Source: Flavobacteriales bacterium
GTDB taxonomy: Bacteria; Bacteroidota; Bacteroidia; Flavobacteriales_G; JALEGO01
Reading direction: 5' to 3'
Length of the DNA: 39,473 bases
Assembly: GCA_022763165.1 (NCBI GenBank)
Contig: JALEGO010000718.1
Span: forward strand, 1 to 39,473
Each line of letters starts with the position of its first letter. Position 1 is the stretch's first letter. The translations under genes and the position numbers were made by a program. Positions 19,301 to 29,986 of this stretch are shown in pieces. The notes beneath the pieces are model-generated. The model made no database searches, was not told where the DNA came from, and worked only from the letters and a program-made list of their open reading frames with translations.

Positions 19301-19705
19301 GTTTAATTTCCCTTCATATACTAAAAAAAATATCTCCGCGTGTTTATTGGCTGTTACATGAAAATCTCTTCGGACTCCTCTGTCAATGACTGACAACGAT
19401 TTTCCAGTTTGGAAATCCCACAAAATTGATTCATTTGAAGAAACACTCAAAAGAATTTTTGAGCTCAAGAACTTTGTATAAACCACCGATTCGGTATGAC
19501 CTCTTAACCTTTCTAGAATGATACCTTTTTTAGCATCTCTTACAATGACACTTCGATCTTTAGAACCAGTTGCTAAGAATTTGCCTGTTTCATCAAACGC
19601 CATTACTGTAAGCATTTCAGAGTGACCTGTTTGCATGACTAAGCGATCGTCTTGTGCATAAGACAATTGAGCCCAAATCAACATTACTATTAGCGAAAAC
19701 CTCAT
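16328..19705 (-). CDS. Secreted WD40-repeat protein with C-terminal caspase (peptidase C14) domain
   Basis: Signal peptide MRFSLIVMLIWAQLSYAQ; WD40 motifs (GHSEMLTVMAFDETGKFLATGSKDRSVIVRD, GHSDEVISVHFKPNSYTLASLGEDDLIIFWD); caspase His MILMYYSGHG and Cys LLILDACHAG. Confidence 0.92.
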   Translation of the reverse strand: MRFSLIVMLIWAQLSYAQDDRLVMQTGHSEMLTVMAFDETGKFLATGSKDRSVIVRDAKKGIILERLRGHTESVVYTKFLSSKILLSVSSNESILWDFQTGKSLSVIDRGVRRDFHVTANKHAEIFFLVYEGKLNLWRPERGTVTEINLPDEMSNVESIRSVADSGELILEMENYSVLWDVNKQSKIKEFAHQTEILHSWVDLKSNTYFVCNNYLSIQSFDIETGKLKRGGFSLDFMNGVNHDARHTKFSVEDDKVAVANGKEFSIHSISNRNQESQNRIESSRNFQITALAINPTKKWFVAAVRYKLNRETGPIAMRNKEDHYEYELRYFNLKTGYEIRSFAEFSPNFKNIRFSHNGRKIAVVGEKSVLVWSASNLNNPVLNDVPWARQNDAVYWSPDDKVIAFGGKRRNYSFAWQLRDGKVRKLTDHFDYLFDTEWSRYLTISSDYTRIVGSGRVHNLKTGEHISSFNLERKMYSGSLIPQKQWSRELPEKEPIRAISTNGKLLATTQVLHHNEYTHYVNLIDIDESQHLGVLRQFDGESSDGFYHRDEFHLEFSPNDSILAVSGVNIDLIDVPEFKELYKIGGDKSKDYFGEMSFSFDGKFLAVSGRNNKVTIINPKSGKIIKELNGHSDEVISVHFKPNSYTLASLGEDDLIIFWDVVKGERIATLILEERGFFVVTPDNYYYSTKSSLNRAAFRSKSGIHLFKQFDLKYNRPDILMERLDMASAKQIEIMNLAYQKRLKKYGYTEEDVNEFGINEPPSISINSDELPIAVEEDSVKIKIEAKSFRKVTSIQVTVNSVPLPIIPVRPSNHIHKELAICLTPGKNLIEVGCSDDRGVESFKQVHTVYCNVKKSPNLYLVTVGISNYKDERMNLEFAAKDAQDLASAMHDNSYYTKKHTLIVKDEDVDLDLLNKVSDFIEDAKPEDMILMYYSGHGILDKDFNYYLSTHHSDYGDPKTGSLPYEDFENLLRSTQSRNKLLILDACHAGELDPDLYDFEEGLATDRSKSTNASLKPKLGILNSFNFMNAAFSDIDNSTGANVIAASGGEQLAFEHDELENGLFTSAFLEGLRQSDEDGDGLIRLSELLEYTRNRVYSLSAGKQLPNARLENNELDYVIYQSNLE

Positions 19706-20415
19706 AATTCTTGTAATTGATCAAGTACTTCTTGAAACAAGTACAGCTTGAATTCAGCAGTTCCTAATTTCGTATCCTTAACATCATATACTGACCGGCA
19801 ATACTTAGCACCTACCGTCACCGAAATCGACACGTCATGCGCTCCTTCTTCCAAACGATGGGCTACAGCTTTAAGAAAACCGAATAAAGGAAAATATGCA
19901 TCGGACCGGTAGGCATCTGTGGGTCTGTATCTCATTCTTGATGGAGCATCCCAAATTATGTGATCAAAAGTCTTGGTATTAAGAAAATCATCTTTGTAAA
20001 CCTTTGTTCTCCAACAAGCCGCCAATGAATCATCAAAAACCATTCGATAAGACAAACAAAAGTAGTGGTTTGGATTTTCTTCTAAAGCATCTTTCCATTC
20101 CCATCTATGCTTTGATGTGCTCTCCTCTTTTCTCCACTGATCATAAAACATTCTAAGCGGTTGTTTCAGTGTAGTCACTGCATGTATTTCATCATTTGCT
20201 AAAGCAATTTGGACTAGGGGTTTGAATTCTGCATTTGTGATATACATCTTATTCATGTTCTCCTTAGTCAAATTGTCGGAAACATCAGACCTATCATAGA
20301 AATACTCTGAATTTTGACCGAATACTGGGAATTGCAATATCACACAGGCTAGAAAGATTTTCGCCTTAATATGTCTCATGGTTTTACAGATTGCGCTAAC
20401 GATGAGCGTATGCAA
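19702..20415 (-). CDS. Secreted protein of unknown function; likely start ATG 20379
   Basis: MRHIKAKIFLACVILQFPVFGQ signal peptide; 4-nt overlap with the WD40-caspase gene. The candidate -7 box at 20413-20420 argues against the upstream ATG at 20415. Confidence 0.8.
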   Translation of the reverse strand: MHTLIVSAICKTMRHIKAKIFLACVILQFPVFGQNSEYFYDRSDVSDNLTKENMNKMYITNAEFKPLVQIALANDEIHAVTTLKQPLRMFYDQWRKEESTSKHRWEWKDALEENPNHYFCLSYRMVFDDSLAACWRTKVYKDDFLNTKTFDHIIWDAPSRMRYRPTDAYRSDAYFPLFGFLKAVAHRLEEGAHDVSISVTVGAKYCRSVYDVKDTKLGTAEFKLYLFQEVLDQLQEL

Positions 20416-20420
20416 ATATA
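20413..20420 (-). promoter_or_regulatory. Candidate -7 element (TATATTTG) for the caspase/phosphatase operon
   Basis: Reverse strand reads GACTATATTTGCATACG, matching TAnnTTTG; located 33 nt upstream of ATG 20379. No -33 TTG at ideal spacing. Confidence 0.4.
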
Positions 20421-20459
20421 GTCAAATCCGATTGACCTATTTATTTGCCAACAGGGTCC

Positions 20460-21689
20460 TTACAGTTTCAACAAAACCTCAACAGGTTCTTTTGCCCCAA
20501 AGATCATTTTGACAGGATTCTCCAACATTTCCTTAACCTTATATAAGAAACTTACAGATTCCTTTCCGTCAATTATTCTGTGATCATAACTAAGCGCTAC
20601 GTACATGATAGGGCGTATTTCTACTTTACCGTTAACAGCAATCGGTCGCTCAACGATATTATGCATTCCAAGAATAGCACTTTGTGGAGGGTTTATGATC
20701 GGTGTACTTAGCATGGAACCAAAAACACCACCGTTGGTAATTGTAAAAGTACCTCCGGTCATTTCGTCTAGCGTAATTTTCCCATCCCTTGCCTTTACTG
20801 CCAATCTTTTTATTTCAGACTCTATTTCTGCTAAAGAAAGTGTTTCAGCATTGCGCACAACAGGAACCATTAAACCTTTGGGTGAACTTACGGCAATACC
20901 CATATCTACATAGTCATAACTAACCATTTCCTCTCCATCAATCATCGAATTAACGGCTGGATAAAGTCGAAGGGCTTCACAACAAGCTTTTGTAAAGAAA
21001 GACATGAACCCTAGGCCTACGCCATGTTGTTCTTTAAATTTATCCTTATACTTTTTGCGAATCTCCATGATACCACTCATGTCAACTTCGTTGAAGGTGG
21101 TGAGCATAGCCGTTTCATTTTTAACAGAAACCAATCTTTTGGCTATTTTTCTCCGGAGAGAGCTCATCTTCTTTCGCTCATCATCTCGGGATCCGCCCCA
21201 ACCAACCAGAACTTGGTCATCAGAAATTCCTCCTGCTAGATATTGTTCTATATCCACCTTCTTAATTCGACCTCCCTCACCTGAACCTTTAATTTTAGAA
21301 GGGTTAATCCCATTTTGAGAAATCATCTGCTTTGCGACAGGAGTAGCCTTGACAGCGTTAGATACAGTTGCCTTCTGTGGCTCTTCCTTCTTTTCAACTG
21401 CTGCCGCTACAGGAGCTTTTTCCTCTTTCGGTTTAGTATTTTTTGGAGGTTTTGCAGAGGTGTCAATTTTACAAACCACTGCTCCAACTTCGATCACATC
21501 CCCCTCATTAGCAAGTCTGGTAATGGTTCCTGATTCCTCAGCTGGCAATTCTAGTGTTGCCTTATCAGAATCGACTTCGGCTATAGGATCATCTTTTTCC
21601 ACATAATCTCCATCCTCCACAAGCCATTGGGCTATTTCTACTTCTGTGATACTTTCTCCCGGACTCGGGATTTTCATTTCTAGGATCAT
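20460..21689 (-). CDS. sucB: Dihydrolipoyllysine-residue succinyltransferase (2-oxoglutarate dehydrogenase E2)
   Basis: Lipoyl domain with [13 protein letters not shown], peripheral-subunit binding segment, catalytic [18 protein letters not shown]. Confidence 0.95.
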   Translation of the reverse strand: MILEMKIPSPGESITEVEIAQWLVEDGDYVEKDDPIAEVDSDKATLELPAEESGTITRLANEGDVIEVGAVVCKIDTSAKPPKNTKPKEEKAPVAAAVEKKEEPQKATVSNAVKATPVAKQMISQNGINPSKIKGSGEGGRIKKVDIEQYLAGGISDDQVLVGWGGSRDDERKKMSSLRRKIAKRLVSVKNETAMLTTFNEVDMSGIMEIRKKYKDKFKEQHGVGLGFMSFFTKACCEALRLYPAVNSMIDGEEMVSYDYVDMGIAVSSPKGLMVPVVRNAETLSLAEIESEIKRLAVKARDGKITLDEMTGGTFTITNGGVFGSMLSTPIINPPQSAILGMHNIVERPIAVNGKVEIRPIMYVALSYDHRIIDGKESVSFLYKVKEMLENPVKMIFGAKEPVEVLLKL

Positions 21690-21699
21690 AATCTCAAAA

Positions 21700-24423
21700 T
21701 TATGCGTTTACAACACTATATTTGAAAACGTCTTCTAATAAATTGTTTTGTCTTTCTAAATGTCTTTCTGGAGACCCAGTGGCTGTTACCCCACTTGATG
21801 GTCTAGCAATGACCTCCAAGTCAAAGTCACTAAAATGTCGAAGAATATGAGACCATGCCCCCATATTCTTAGGCTCTTCCTGAACCCAAAGCAATCTTTT
21901 GGCTCCTTTGTATTTTTTGATGATTTTTTCCAATTGAGTAGATGGAAGCGGATAGAGTTGCTCCATTCGCACTAAAGCAATACTCTTATCTCCAATCTCA
22001 TTCCTCTTTTCTAATAAGTCGTAATAGATCTTTCCAGAACAAAAAGCAATGGTTTCAACAGACTTTACAGGTAGCTCATCATCAATAATTTCTTTAAATG
22101 TTCCATTTGCCAATTCATCCATGGTGGATATGCATGTTGGATATCTCAGAAGCTTTTTAGGCGTGAAAATGACTAAAGGCTTTCTGAAGTCTCTTTTTAA
22201 TTGTCTCCTCAAAACGTGAAATAGATTCGCTGGAGTTGTGCAATTAACCATTTGCATATTTCCTTCTGCGCAAAGCTGTAAGTATCTCTCCATTCGCGCG
22301 CTGGAATGTTCTGCTCCCTGGCCTTCATATCCATGTGGCAGCATTAAAACAATGCCACTCATTCTCTTCCACTTTTCCTCTGCACAACTTATAAATTGAT
22401 CAAAAATAATCTGAGCCCCATTGCTAAAATCACCAAATTGAGCTTCCCAAACAACCAAATCATTTGGTGATGCCATAGCGTATCCATAATCAAACCCTAG
22501 CACCCCATATTCTGAAAGCAAAGAATTGTATATCTGAAATCTGCCCTGCTTTTTCTGAATGAAATTCAAAGGTGAATATTCTTCCTCAGAGTCCTCAATT
22601 TTTAATATCGCATGGCGGTGAGAGAATGTTCCCCGCTCAACATCTTGACCACTAAATCTGATGCTGTGGTTTTCAGTTAAAAGTGTGGCATATGCCAAAG
22701 TCTCTGCTGTACCCCAATCCAATCGATCTTCAGCGATCATTGTTCTGCGGTCATTAAAAACCTTTTCAATCTTTTTGAAGAACTTCTTATCGGATGGTAG
22801 TTCATTAATGGTTTTTGCAATTTTTTGAAGCTTCTTCAAGTCCACCTTTGTGTCAACCTCTTTTTCAAAATCTGCAACAGTCCCTTGGCGAAGACCTTTC
22901 CATGACCCATTCAGATGTGAGCCAATTTTTTGAGTATCATTGGCCTTGGCCAAATCCAATTCTCCATCTAGTTTATTTTTTAACTTTCTCTCTATGTCTT
23001 TAGCAAACTCAGCCGTAATTACACCTTCTTCAATCAGCCGCTCAGAATATATTTTCTTGGGATTCGGATGTCTTGCAATTTTCTTGTAGAGAAGAGGTTG
23101 CGTAAACCGTGGCTCATCTCCTTCATTATGACCATATTTTCTGTAACAAAGAAGATCTATGAAAACATCTTTTTGAAACTTTTGACGGTATTCGACCGCA
23201 ATTCTCATAACATGAGAAAGTGCTTCTGGATCATCTCCATTCACATGAAATATTGGGGACAGTGTGACCTTACCAACATCAGTGCAATAAGTACTTGACC
23301 TAGCATCCAAATAGTTTGTTGTAAAACCAACTTGATTGTTTATGACTATGTGAATGGTACCTCCTGTTTTATAACCTTCCAATTGCGCCATTTGAACAAC
23401 TTCATAGACAACACCTTGCCCTGCAATAGAAGCATCACCATGGATTAAAACAGGTACTATTTTAGAATAATCATTATCGTACTTGTGATCTACTTTTGCT
23501 CTGACAACACCTTCCACCACTGGATCTACTGCTTCGAGATGTGAAGGGTTTGCTGCAATACTCAAATGAACATTCTTACCACTTTTAGTTTTTCTATCAG
23601 TAGAAAACCCTAGGTGATATTTAACATCACCCTCGTACATTTTGTCTTCGTAGTCTTTTCCCTCAAACTCCGTGAATATATCACTATAGTTTTTATTGAA
23701 AATATGGGCCAATACGTTTAAACGCCCTCTATGAGCCATACCAAATACAAATTCTTCTGCACCATTATCGGCAGCCGTCTCCACTAAAGTATCTAGCGCA
23801 GGAATTAAAGACTCGGCTCCCTCTAAAGAAAATCTCTTTTGGCCAACAAATTTGGTGTGCATAAAGCTCTCAAAGATCACCGCCTCATTTAGTTTATCCA
23901 AAATGTGCTTTTTCTGATCCGCAGAAAAGGAGGGATGATTACTATTTTCATGCAATTTGGACTTGATCCAATCGACCACTTTAGGAATTCTGATGTACAT
24001 ATACTCTACACCAATTGATTCACAATAGACTAATTTTAGATGCGCTATAATGTCCTCAAGAGTTGCAGGACCAATGCCTACTTCTTTGCCTGCTTGAAAA
24101 ACTGTTTTTAAATCTTTTTCTTCTAATCCAAAGTTTTCTATTTCAAGCGTTGGAATGTATTTGCGTCTTTCTCTTACAGGGTTTGTTTTTGTGAACAGAT
24201 GCCCTCTTGATCGATATCCATCAATCAGATTTAGTACTTTGAACTCCTTATCGAAATTCAAGTCTCCAGAGTAGTCCGTTTCATAGTTTTTTGTGGCTAA
24301 TTCAAACCCTTCAAAAAACTTTTGCCATCCATAATCAACGCTGTCAGGATCTTTTTTATAGAGGTTATATAAATCCTCAATTGCATTCAAATCCCCATTA
24401 CTCAGATAAGAGTGTTTATCCAT
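21700..24423 (-). CDS. sucA: 2-oxoglutarate dehydrogenase E1 component
   Basis: 907 aa; [48 protein letters not shown]-like [40 protein letters not shown]. Confidence 0.96.
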   Translation of the reverse strand: MDKHSYLSNGDLNAIEDLYNLYKKDPDSVDYGWQKFFEGFELATKNYETDYSGDLNFDKEFKVLNLIDGYRSRGHLFTKTNPVRERRKYIPTLEIENFGLEEKDLKTVFQAGKEVGIGPATLEDIIAHLKLVYCESIGVEYMYIRIPKVVDWIKSKLHENSNHPSFSADQKKHILDKLNEAVIFESFMHTKFVGQKRFSLEGAESLIPALDTLVETAADNGAEEFVFGMAHRGRLNVLAHIFNKNYSDIFTEFEGKDYEDKMYEGDVKYHLGFSTDRKTKSGKNVHLSIAANPSHLEAVDPVVEGVVRAKVDHKYDNDYSKIVPVLIHGDASIAGQGVVYEVVQMAQLEGYKTGGTIHIVINNQVGFTTNYLDARSSTYCTDVGKVTLSPIFHVNGDDPEALSHVMRIAVEYRQKFQKDVFIDLLCYRKYGHNEGDEPRFTQPLLYKKIARHPNPKKIYSERLIEEGVITAEFAKDIERKLKNKLDGELDLAKANDTQKIGSHLNGSWKGLRQGTVADFEKEVDTKVDLKKLQKIAKTINELPSDKKFFKKIEKVFNDRRTMIAEDRLDWGTAETLAYATLLTENHSIRFSGQDVERGTFSHRHAILKIEDSEEEYSPLNFIQKKQGRFQIYNSLLSEYGVLGFDYGYAMASPNDLVVWEAQFGDFSNGAQIIFDQFISCAEEKWKRMSGIVLMLPHGYEGQGAEHSSARMERYLQLCAEGNMQMVNCTTPANLFHVLRRQLKRDFRKPLVIFTPKKLLRYPTCISTMDELANGTFKEIIDDELPVKSVETIAFCSGKIYYDLLEKRNEIGDKSIALVRMEQLYPLPSTQLEKIIKKYKGAKRLLWVQEEPKNMGAWSHILRHFSDFDLEVIARPSSGVTATGSPERHLERQNNLLEDVFKYSVVNA

Positions 24424-24441
24424 TTTTCAGAAGTATTCAAG

Positions 24442-24449
24442 CAAATCTA
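24442..24449 (-). promoter_or_regulatory. Candidate -7 element (TAGATTTG) upstream of sucA
   Basis: Reverse strand TCGTAGATTTGCTTG about 18 nt upstream of the sucA start; matches TAnnTTTG. Confidence 0.45.
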
Positions 24450-24529
24450 CGATTTTTTAACAGCGAAGTAAAGGCCAAAATGTAGCAAAAAAAAGCAATC
24501 ATCAATTTGCAAAAAGCTATTATTTTACG

Positions 24530-24916
24530 TCATTCCAAGTTCTTAAAATAATATCTGGTCAAGACCTTTTTTAGAGCTCTTTCAACGATCATTTTTCCCA
24601 AAATTTCAGAATGATCTTCTATTGGGGTTTTTTCAAAATTTTTCATTAAATCATGCTCATTGACATCTGTTTGGTAAAGAAGTCCCTTTAAAATTTTAGA
24701 ATTACGATTTTCAAGCATTTCGTTAAGTTGATTTTGTAATTCAAACAATAATTCCTTGTAATTTGTTATCTCATTTGATAAGTTCAATTGGAATCCTTGA
24801 AGGAGAGCGTCTTTTTTAAGCTGTTCTTTTGTTTCAGAAAGAAACTGATTGAACAACTCGTAACCATTTATTTCATTTGGTAAGTGAGATGAAATATATT
24901 GCTTAAGATTCATCAT
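24530..24916 (-). CDS. Small alpha-helical protein of unknown function
   Basis: 128 aa ORF (MMNLKQYISSHLPNEINGYELFNQFLSETKEQLKKD...), between sucA and the divergent epimerase gene. Confidence 0.7.
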   Translation of the reverse strand: MMNLKQYISSHLPNEINGYELFNQFLSETKEQLKKDALLQGFQLNLSNEITNYKELLFELQNQLNEMLENRNSKILKGLLYQTDVNEHDLMKNFEKTPIEDHSEILGKMIVERALKKVLTRYYFKNLE

Positions 24917-24917
24917 T

Positions 24918-25811
24918 ATGACAAAGGTATTGATTACTGGTGGTAGTGGATTGGTCGGTAGAAAATTAACCGAGCGCCTTTTAAAACTAAATTATGAGGT
25001 AATTCATTTGAGCCGAACTAAAAAAGAAGGCCCTGTAAAGACTTATCAATGGGATTATAAGAAAAATTACATGGAGCGCGAGGCGTTTCATGAGGTTGAC
25101 CATATTATTCATCTCGCAGGTGCTACGGTCTCCAAGAAATGGACTGAAGCTTATAAGAAAGAGATTCTTCAAAGCCGTGTGAAAACTACTGAACTCTTAT
25201 TTGAAAGCGCTCAAAAAGCCGCTGATTTGAAAAGTTTTATCTCAGCGTCTGCTGTTGGATACTATGGTCTTAGGACTTCGAGTGAAATAATGAAAGAATC
25301 TGTGTTTCCTGCAGATGATTTTTTTGGCGAAGTCTGTGCAGCATGGGAAAAAAGTGTTTCGAGATTCTCAGAAATAAATATCCCAACATCAATCCTGAGA
25401 ATATCAGTGGTATTAAGTGCAGAAGGTGGGGCACTTGAAAAGCTTTTACCTCCAGCTAAACTGGGTTTGAGTGCAGCTGTTGGCTCTGGCAAGCAATGGA
25501 TGCCTTGGATCCATATTGATGACCTTGTTGAAATGTTTGTTTTTGCATTAGAGAACCCTGATAAACCAGGCATTTTTAATGCAGCAGCCGATGAGCACGT
25601 AAACAACAAAGAATTTACAGCACAATTGGCTGCCGCTCTCGGCAAGCCTTATTTTTTACCTAATGTCCCCGCATTTGGGCTTCAAATGATGCTCGGTGAA
25701 ATGGCCCAAATCATCTTAGAAGGTTCAAGAGTTGATAATTCAAAAATTAAAACCGCTGGATTCCAATTTAGGTTTAACAAACTGCAGGATGCTTTACAGG
25801 ATTTAGTTTAG
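24918..25811 (+). CDS. TIGR01777-type NAD-dependent epimerase/dehydratase (YfcH-like)
   Basis: VLITGGSGLVGRKLTERLL Rossmann motif; VDHIIHLAGATVSKKWTEAYKKEILQSR; SASAVGYYG; W(M)PWIHIDDLV. Confidence 0.92.
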   Translation: MTKVLITGGSGLVGRKLTERLLKLNYEVIHLSRTKKEGPVKTYQWDYKKNYMEREAFHEVDHIIHLAGATVSKKWTEAYKKEILQSRVKTTELLFESAQKAADLKSFISASAVGYYGLRTSSEIMKESVFPADDFFGEVCAAWEKSVSRFSEINIPTSILRISVVLSAEGGALEKLLPPAKLGLSAAVGSGKQWMPWIHIDDLVEMFVFALENPDKPGIFNAAADEHVNNKEFTAQLAAALGKPYFLPNVPAFGLQMMLGEMAQIILEGSRVDNSKIKTAGFQFRFNKLQDALQDLV

Positions 25812-26783
25812 TCATTGACGACTGTCGTACAAGTCTTTGATAAATACCGCCAGATAATCAAGTTCAGGATTCAAGGACTCTAAAATATTGAGGGACTTGG
25901 TCAGATATTCATCAGCTTCCTTCGAAACTCTTCCTCGGATATCATATTTATCATAAATCGCCAATGTCTGCCTCACAATCTCAAGATCTTTATTCGCAAA
26001 TAAAGATCTCATGGTATCTTGATCATTTTTATCGGCAAGTTCTAAGGCCTTTAAATAAAGAAAGGTCTTTTTCCTGGACTTTATATCTCCTCCAATTTCC
26101 TTTCCAAATTTAGCGGGATCACCATAAGCGTCAAGATAATCATCCTGTATTTGAAATCCGATTCCTGCTGCGACACCAGCATTGTAAAGCTTTTTCACCA
26201 CTTCAGCCTCCAAACCTGCTACGATGCCTCCGACCTGCATGGAACATCCCAGTAAAACAGCTGTTTTCAGCTCAATCATCTCGAGATACTCGGAAAGACT
26301 GACCTCCTTTCTATCTTCGAAATCCATGTCATATTGCTGCCCCTGACATACCAATTCTGCCATTCTATTGAAAGCTTTATACACAGGAAGCCTATATTCT
26401 TCAGAAATCAAATCCAACATTTGATAGGCCTTGATTAGAAGGACATCACCTGAAAGAATGGCCGTATTTGTTGACCATCTTTCATGAACGGTTACCTCTC
26501 CTCTTCTCAATGGTGAATTGTCCATAATATCATCATGGATCAATGTAAAATTATGGAAGAGTTCTAAAGCGATTGCAGCAGGTAAAACTTCCTCGTTAGT
26601 TCTTTTTCCAAACGATTGATACGCTGCCACCGCCAAAATAGGACGAATCCTTTTGCCGCCAAGGTTTAAAAAATACTCTAGAGGCTCATAAAGTGATTTT
26701 GGTTGCAAGCCTTGAATAAACTCTTGCGAGCGCTTTTCCAGTTCATTTACCAAAGCTTTAAGGCTCGATTTCTGTTCAATCAT
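25812..26783 (-). CDS. Polyprenyl synthetase (isoprenyl diphosphate synthase family)
   Basis: [33 protein letters not shown] first Asp-rich motif, [15 protein letters not shown] second Asp-rich motif. Confidence 0.93.
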   Translation of the reverse strand: MIEQKSSLKALVNELEKRSQEFIQGLQPKSLYEPLEYFLNLGGKRIRPILAVAAYQSFGKRTNEEVLPAAIALELFHNFTLIHDDIMDNSPLRRGEVTVHERWSTNTAILSGDVLLIKAYQMLDLISEEYRLPVYKAFNRMAELVCQGQQYDMDFEDRKEVSLSEYLEMIELKTAVLLGCSMQVGGIVAGLEAEVVKKLYNAGVAAGIGFQIQDDYLDAYGDPAKFGKEIGGDIKSRKKTFLYLKALELADKNDQDTMRSLFANKDLEIVRQTLAIYDKYDIRGRVSKEADEYLTKSLNILESLNPELDYLAVFIKDLYDSRQ

Positions 26784-27640
26784 TGTATAAGACCAATAAG
26801 ATAATCCCCATACCCACTCTTCATCAGTGGTTTAGCTAACTCTGTGAGCTGATCATTATTGATATAATTCATTCGGTACGCACATTCCTCAATGCACCCA
26901 ATTTTAAGGCCCTGCCTTTCTTCTATCACCTGCACAAACTGTGAAGCCTGCATGAGAGATGCAAATGTTCCTGTGTCCAGCCAAGCTGTGCCCCTATCCA
27001 AAATGGCAACACTCAATTCATCTCTTCTAAGATATTCTTTGTTAACATCAGTGATTTCGTACTCCCCTCTAGCACTTGGTTTTAAGTTTTTCGCAATTTC
27101 AACCACATTGTTATCATAAAAATACAATCCAGGAACTGCAAAATTTGACTTGGGGTGCTCTGGTTTTTCCTCAATTGAAATGGCTTTTTGATTGGCATCA
27201 AATTCCACTACTCCATACCTTTCAGGGTCCGAAACATGATATGCAAATACAATTCCGCCTTTAGGTTGATTGAGGCTTTGGAGTTTCTTTGACATACCAG
27301 AACCATAAAAGATATTATCTCCCAAAATTAAAGCTACATCATCATCCCCAATGAATTCTTCTCCTATTACAAATGCCTGAGCCAATCCATTCGGTACTTC
27401 CTGGATTTTATATGAGAATTTACAACCATATTTTGAGCCATCGCCTAAAAGCCTTTCAAACTGAGGAAGGTCATTTGGTGTCGAAATGATCAAAATTTCA
27501 CGGATACCACTTATCATTAATATTGAAAGCGGGTAATAAATCATTGGCTTATCATAAATAGGCATAATTTGCTTACTTATTGCCATTGTGATTGGATACA
27601 AACGTGTTCCTGAACCGCCTGCTAAAATAATTCCTTTCAT
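26780..27640 (-). CDS. rfbA: Glucose-1-phosphate thymidylyltransferase
   Basis: [65 protein letters not shown]. 4-nt overlap with the polyprenyl synthetase gene. Confidence 0.95.
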   Translation of the reverse strand: MKGIILAGGSGTRLYPITMAISKQIMPIYDKPMIYYPLSILMISGIREILIISTPNDLPQFERLLGDGSKYGCKFSYKIQEVPNGLAQAFVIGEEFIGDDDVALILGDNIFYGSGMSKKLQSLNQPKGGIVFAYHVSDPERYGVVEFDANQKAISIEEKPEHPKSNFAVPGLYFYDNNVVEIAKNLKPSARGEYEITDVNKEYLRRDELSVAILDRGTAWLDTGTFASLMQASQFVQVIEERQGLKIGCIEECAYRMNYINNDQLTELAKPLMKSGYGDYLIGLIQ

Positions 27641-27643
27641 AAT

Positions 27644-29986
27644 CTAATTTTTAGCATTTACAGGTACCTTTCGGTTTTTATGTGTTTTTTTCTTGTCAGA
27701 TTTATGCTGAGATAGTAAAAAGGATGGTAGAATAAAGAGATTGGCAAGCATTGCCACAAGTAGTGTGAAAGAAACTAAGAAACCCAATGATTGAGCACCG
27801 CCAAAATCCGAAGAAATGAACACTGAAAATCCAAAGAACAGGATAAATGAAGTGTACATCATACTTACTCCTGTCTCCTTTAAAGATGTAAGTACGGCCA
27901 TCCCCATATGACCGGTTGCCTTCAGCTCTTGCCGATATTTTGCCAGGAAATGTATGGTATCATCAACAGATATTCCAAAGGCAATTGAGAATACAAGAAT
28001 CGTAGAAGGCTTGATAGGCACCTCAAAAAAGCCCATTGCCGCAGCCGTCAGTATCAAGGGAAGAAAATTAGTGATTAACGAAATGAAAATCATTCTCAAA
28101 GACCTAAACAATAAAGCCATTAACAAGGCTACCGCTCCAATAGCAATTCCCAGACTAATGAACAGGTTCATACTCAGATAAGTTGTACCCTTTAAGAACA
28201 CAAGACTAGGGCCAGTGAAAGCAACATCGTATTTTCTTGGAGAAAAAATTGAGTCTACATCCGATTGGATATCGACTAGGAGCTTATCCATTTCTTTTGT
28301 TCCAATATCTTTAATATTAAAATTAATTCTTGCCCTTTGCCAATTAGTATCTACATAGCTATATAACCAATTGCTATCGATCATATTGTTATCATTCAAG
28401 TAAGAATTAAAAAAGACCTTTTCTCTTTTACTAATTAAGTCATACTTCTTAGGATCACCGTTGTAAAAAGCTTGTTTGATAAACTTCATTCCTTCAACAA
28501 CAGATAGTGGAGCGGAAAATTCCTTTCTTTTGATTAGGGCACTTTGCAATTGATCAATTTTCTTCAAAATATGATCCTTTTTCACATAGTTCTTCTTTCT
28601 AGTATCAACAACTACTTCAAAAGGCATTACCCCTTTGAATTGATTTTCGGCCCATTTCAAGTCATCAATTACTTTATGATTTTCCGGTAAATCATCTGTC
28701 ATATTGCCTGTTGTTTCAATCATTGAAATTCCAATAACTCCGATAATCACAATGACCACGGTTATTAGGTATACGAATTTTCTGTAACTACTAACGGTAC
28801 GAACAAGCAAATCAATAATCGCTTGGACCCATGAATGATCTAAGTGTTTAAGGTGTCTGTCAGTCGGAGGTTTGACATAGCTTAGTATAATGGGTATTGT
28901 GACAATAGAAATGATAAATAAACAAATCACATTAAAAGCCGCGACTATACCAAATTCCTTCAGGATGGTACTCTCGGTAAAAACGAAGGTGAAAAAGCCC
29001 ATCGCGGTAGTCAAGTTGGTAAGTAAAGTTGCACTACCAATTTTCTTAATCATCTTAATAAGGGAGGCTTCCTTATCCTGAGAACTCTTGTACTCACTAT
29101 GATATTTATTAATCAGATAAATACAATTTGGAACTGCAATTACGATAATAAGTGGGGGTATCAAGCTAGTGATTACATTTACCTCATAACCAAAAAGGGG
29201 AAGAGATCCCAAGGACCATACAACTCCAATCAAAACCACTGTCAAAGAAGCGAACACCGGGTTCTTGGTCCTAAAGAAGAGAAATAGAACCAGCGTTGTT
29301 ACTAAAAACGCTAGAATAATAAAAAGCAGCGTTTCTGATTGCACCATGTCTCTCATTACCGTTCGGATATAAGGCAGTCCCGTTAGATGTACTTTCAGTT
29401 CTGTGTCTTTCTCAAATATTTCTACCTGCTCGAATATGGGGACAATCATCTCGCTCCTTTTATTCGAAAGGAATAGATCAGAATCGATTGTCACAAACAT
29501 TAAACTTGAACCAGAGGTGTCGTTATAAAGTCGGTTTTTATAAAAGGGCAAATTGTATACCGCCTCAGCGTATTCTGTGAGTTCAGCTGCCGTTTTGGGA
29601 AGTTCAGTTTTTGAAATTATAGGAGAAAAATCGAACTTTTTTAGGGCAGTATCCTTGACAACAGAAGGAAGATTGTTAGCTACCGATAATACGGTGTCTA
29701 CTCCGCTTATCTTGTTGATTTCTTCTCCCAGCTTTTGCCAACTTGTAAAGAGTCCTATATCCTCCAAAGGATCTTTATCCACTCCTAAAACATAGATCAA
29801 CTTTTGTTCACCAAATTCACTCCTAAAATCTACATAACTTAGATAAGTCGAGTCCGTCTCTGGAAGTAAACGAGGAACACCGTATGAAGCTCTTAAGCCA
29901 ATTTTTGCCTGATAAGCCATAAACACAGTAGCTATGAGCAAAAGTGCTAAGAGTAAGATTCTATTTTTAAGAATGAACTGTGCCAA
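27644..29986 (-). CDS. RND superfamily / MMPL-type exporter
   Basis: 780 aa with two halves of TM clusters, conserved AFGISVDDTIHFLAKYRQEL; TTG start directly after an in-frame stop. Confidence 0.88.
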   Translation of the reverse strand: MAQFILKNRILLLALLLIATVFMAYQAKIGLRASYGVPRLLPETDSTYLSYVDFRSEFGEQKLIYVLGVDKDPLEDIGLFTSWQKLGEEINKISGVDTVLSVANNLPSVVKDTALKKFDFSPIISKTELPKTAAELTEYAEAVYNLPFYKNRLYNDTSGSSLMFVTIDSDLFLSNKRSEMIVPIFEQVEIFEKDTELKVHLTGLPYIRTVMRDMVQSETLLFIILAFLVTTLVLFLFFRTKNPVFASLTVVLIGVVWSLGSLPLFGYEVNVITSLIPPLIIVIAVPNCIYLINKYHSEYKSSQDKEASLIKMIKKIGSATLLTNLTTAMGFFTFVFTESTILKEFGIVAAFNVICLFIISIVTIPIILSYVKPPTDRHLKHLDHSWVQAIIDLLVRTVSSYRKFVYLITVVIVIIGVIGISMIETTGNMTDDLPENHKVIDDLKWAENQFKGVMPFEVVVDTRKKNYVKKDHILKKIDQLQSALIKRKEFSAPLSVVEGMKFIKQAFYNGDPKKYDLISKREKVFFNSYLNDNNMIDSNWLYSYVDTNWQRARINFNIKDIGTKEMDKLLVDIQSDVDSIFSPRKYDVAFTGPSLVFLKGTTYLSMNLFISLGIAIGAVALLMALLFRSLRMIFISLITNFLPLILTAAAMGFFEVPIKPSTILVFSIAFGISVDDTIHFLAKYRQELKATGHMGMAVLTSLKETGVSMMYTSFILFFGFSVFISSDFGGAQSLGFLVSFTLLVAMLANLFILPSFLLSQHKSDKKKTHKNRKVPVNAKN

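Noticed and set aside
16328-19705. WD40-caspase as a cytoplasmic abortive-infection/defence effector
   Set aside because: The protein has a clear signal peptide and no STAND/NTPase or nucleotide-sensing domain, and no defence genes or mobile-element signatures flank it.
20605-23298. Plus-strand ORFs over sucB and sucA
   Set aside because: Antisense shadows of unambiguous sucA/sucB coding frames.
26780-27640. dTDP-rhamnose biosynthesis or O-antigen cluster
   Set aside because: Only rfbA is present; no rfbB/C/D or glycosyltransferases in the window.
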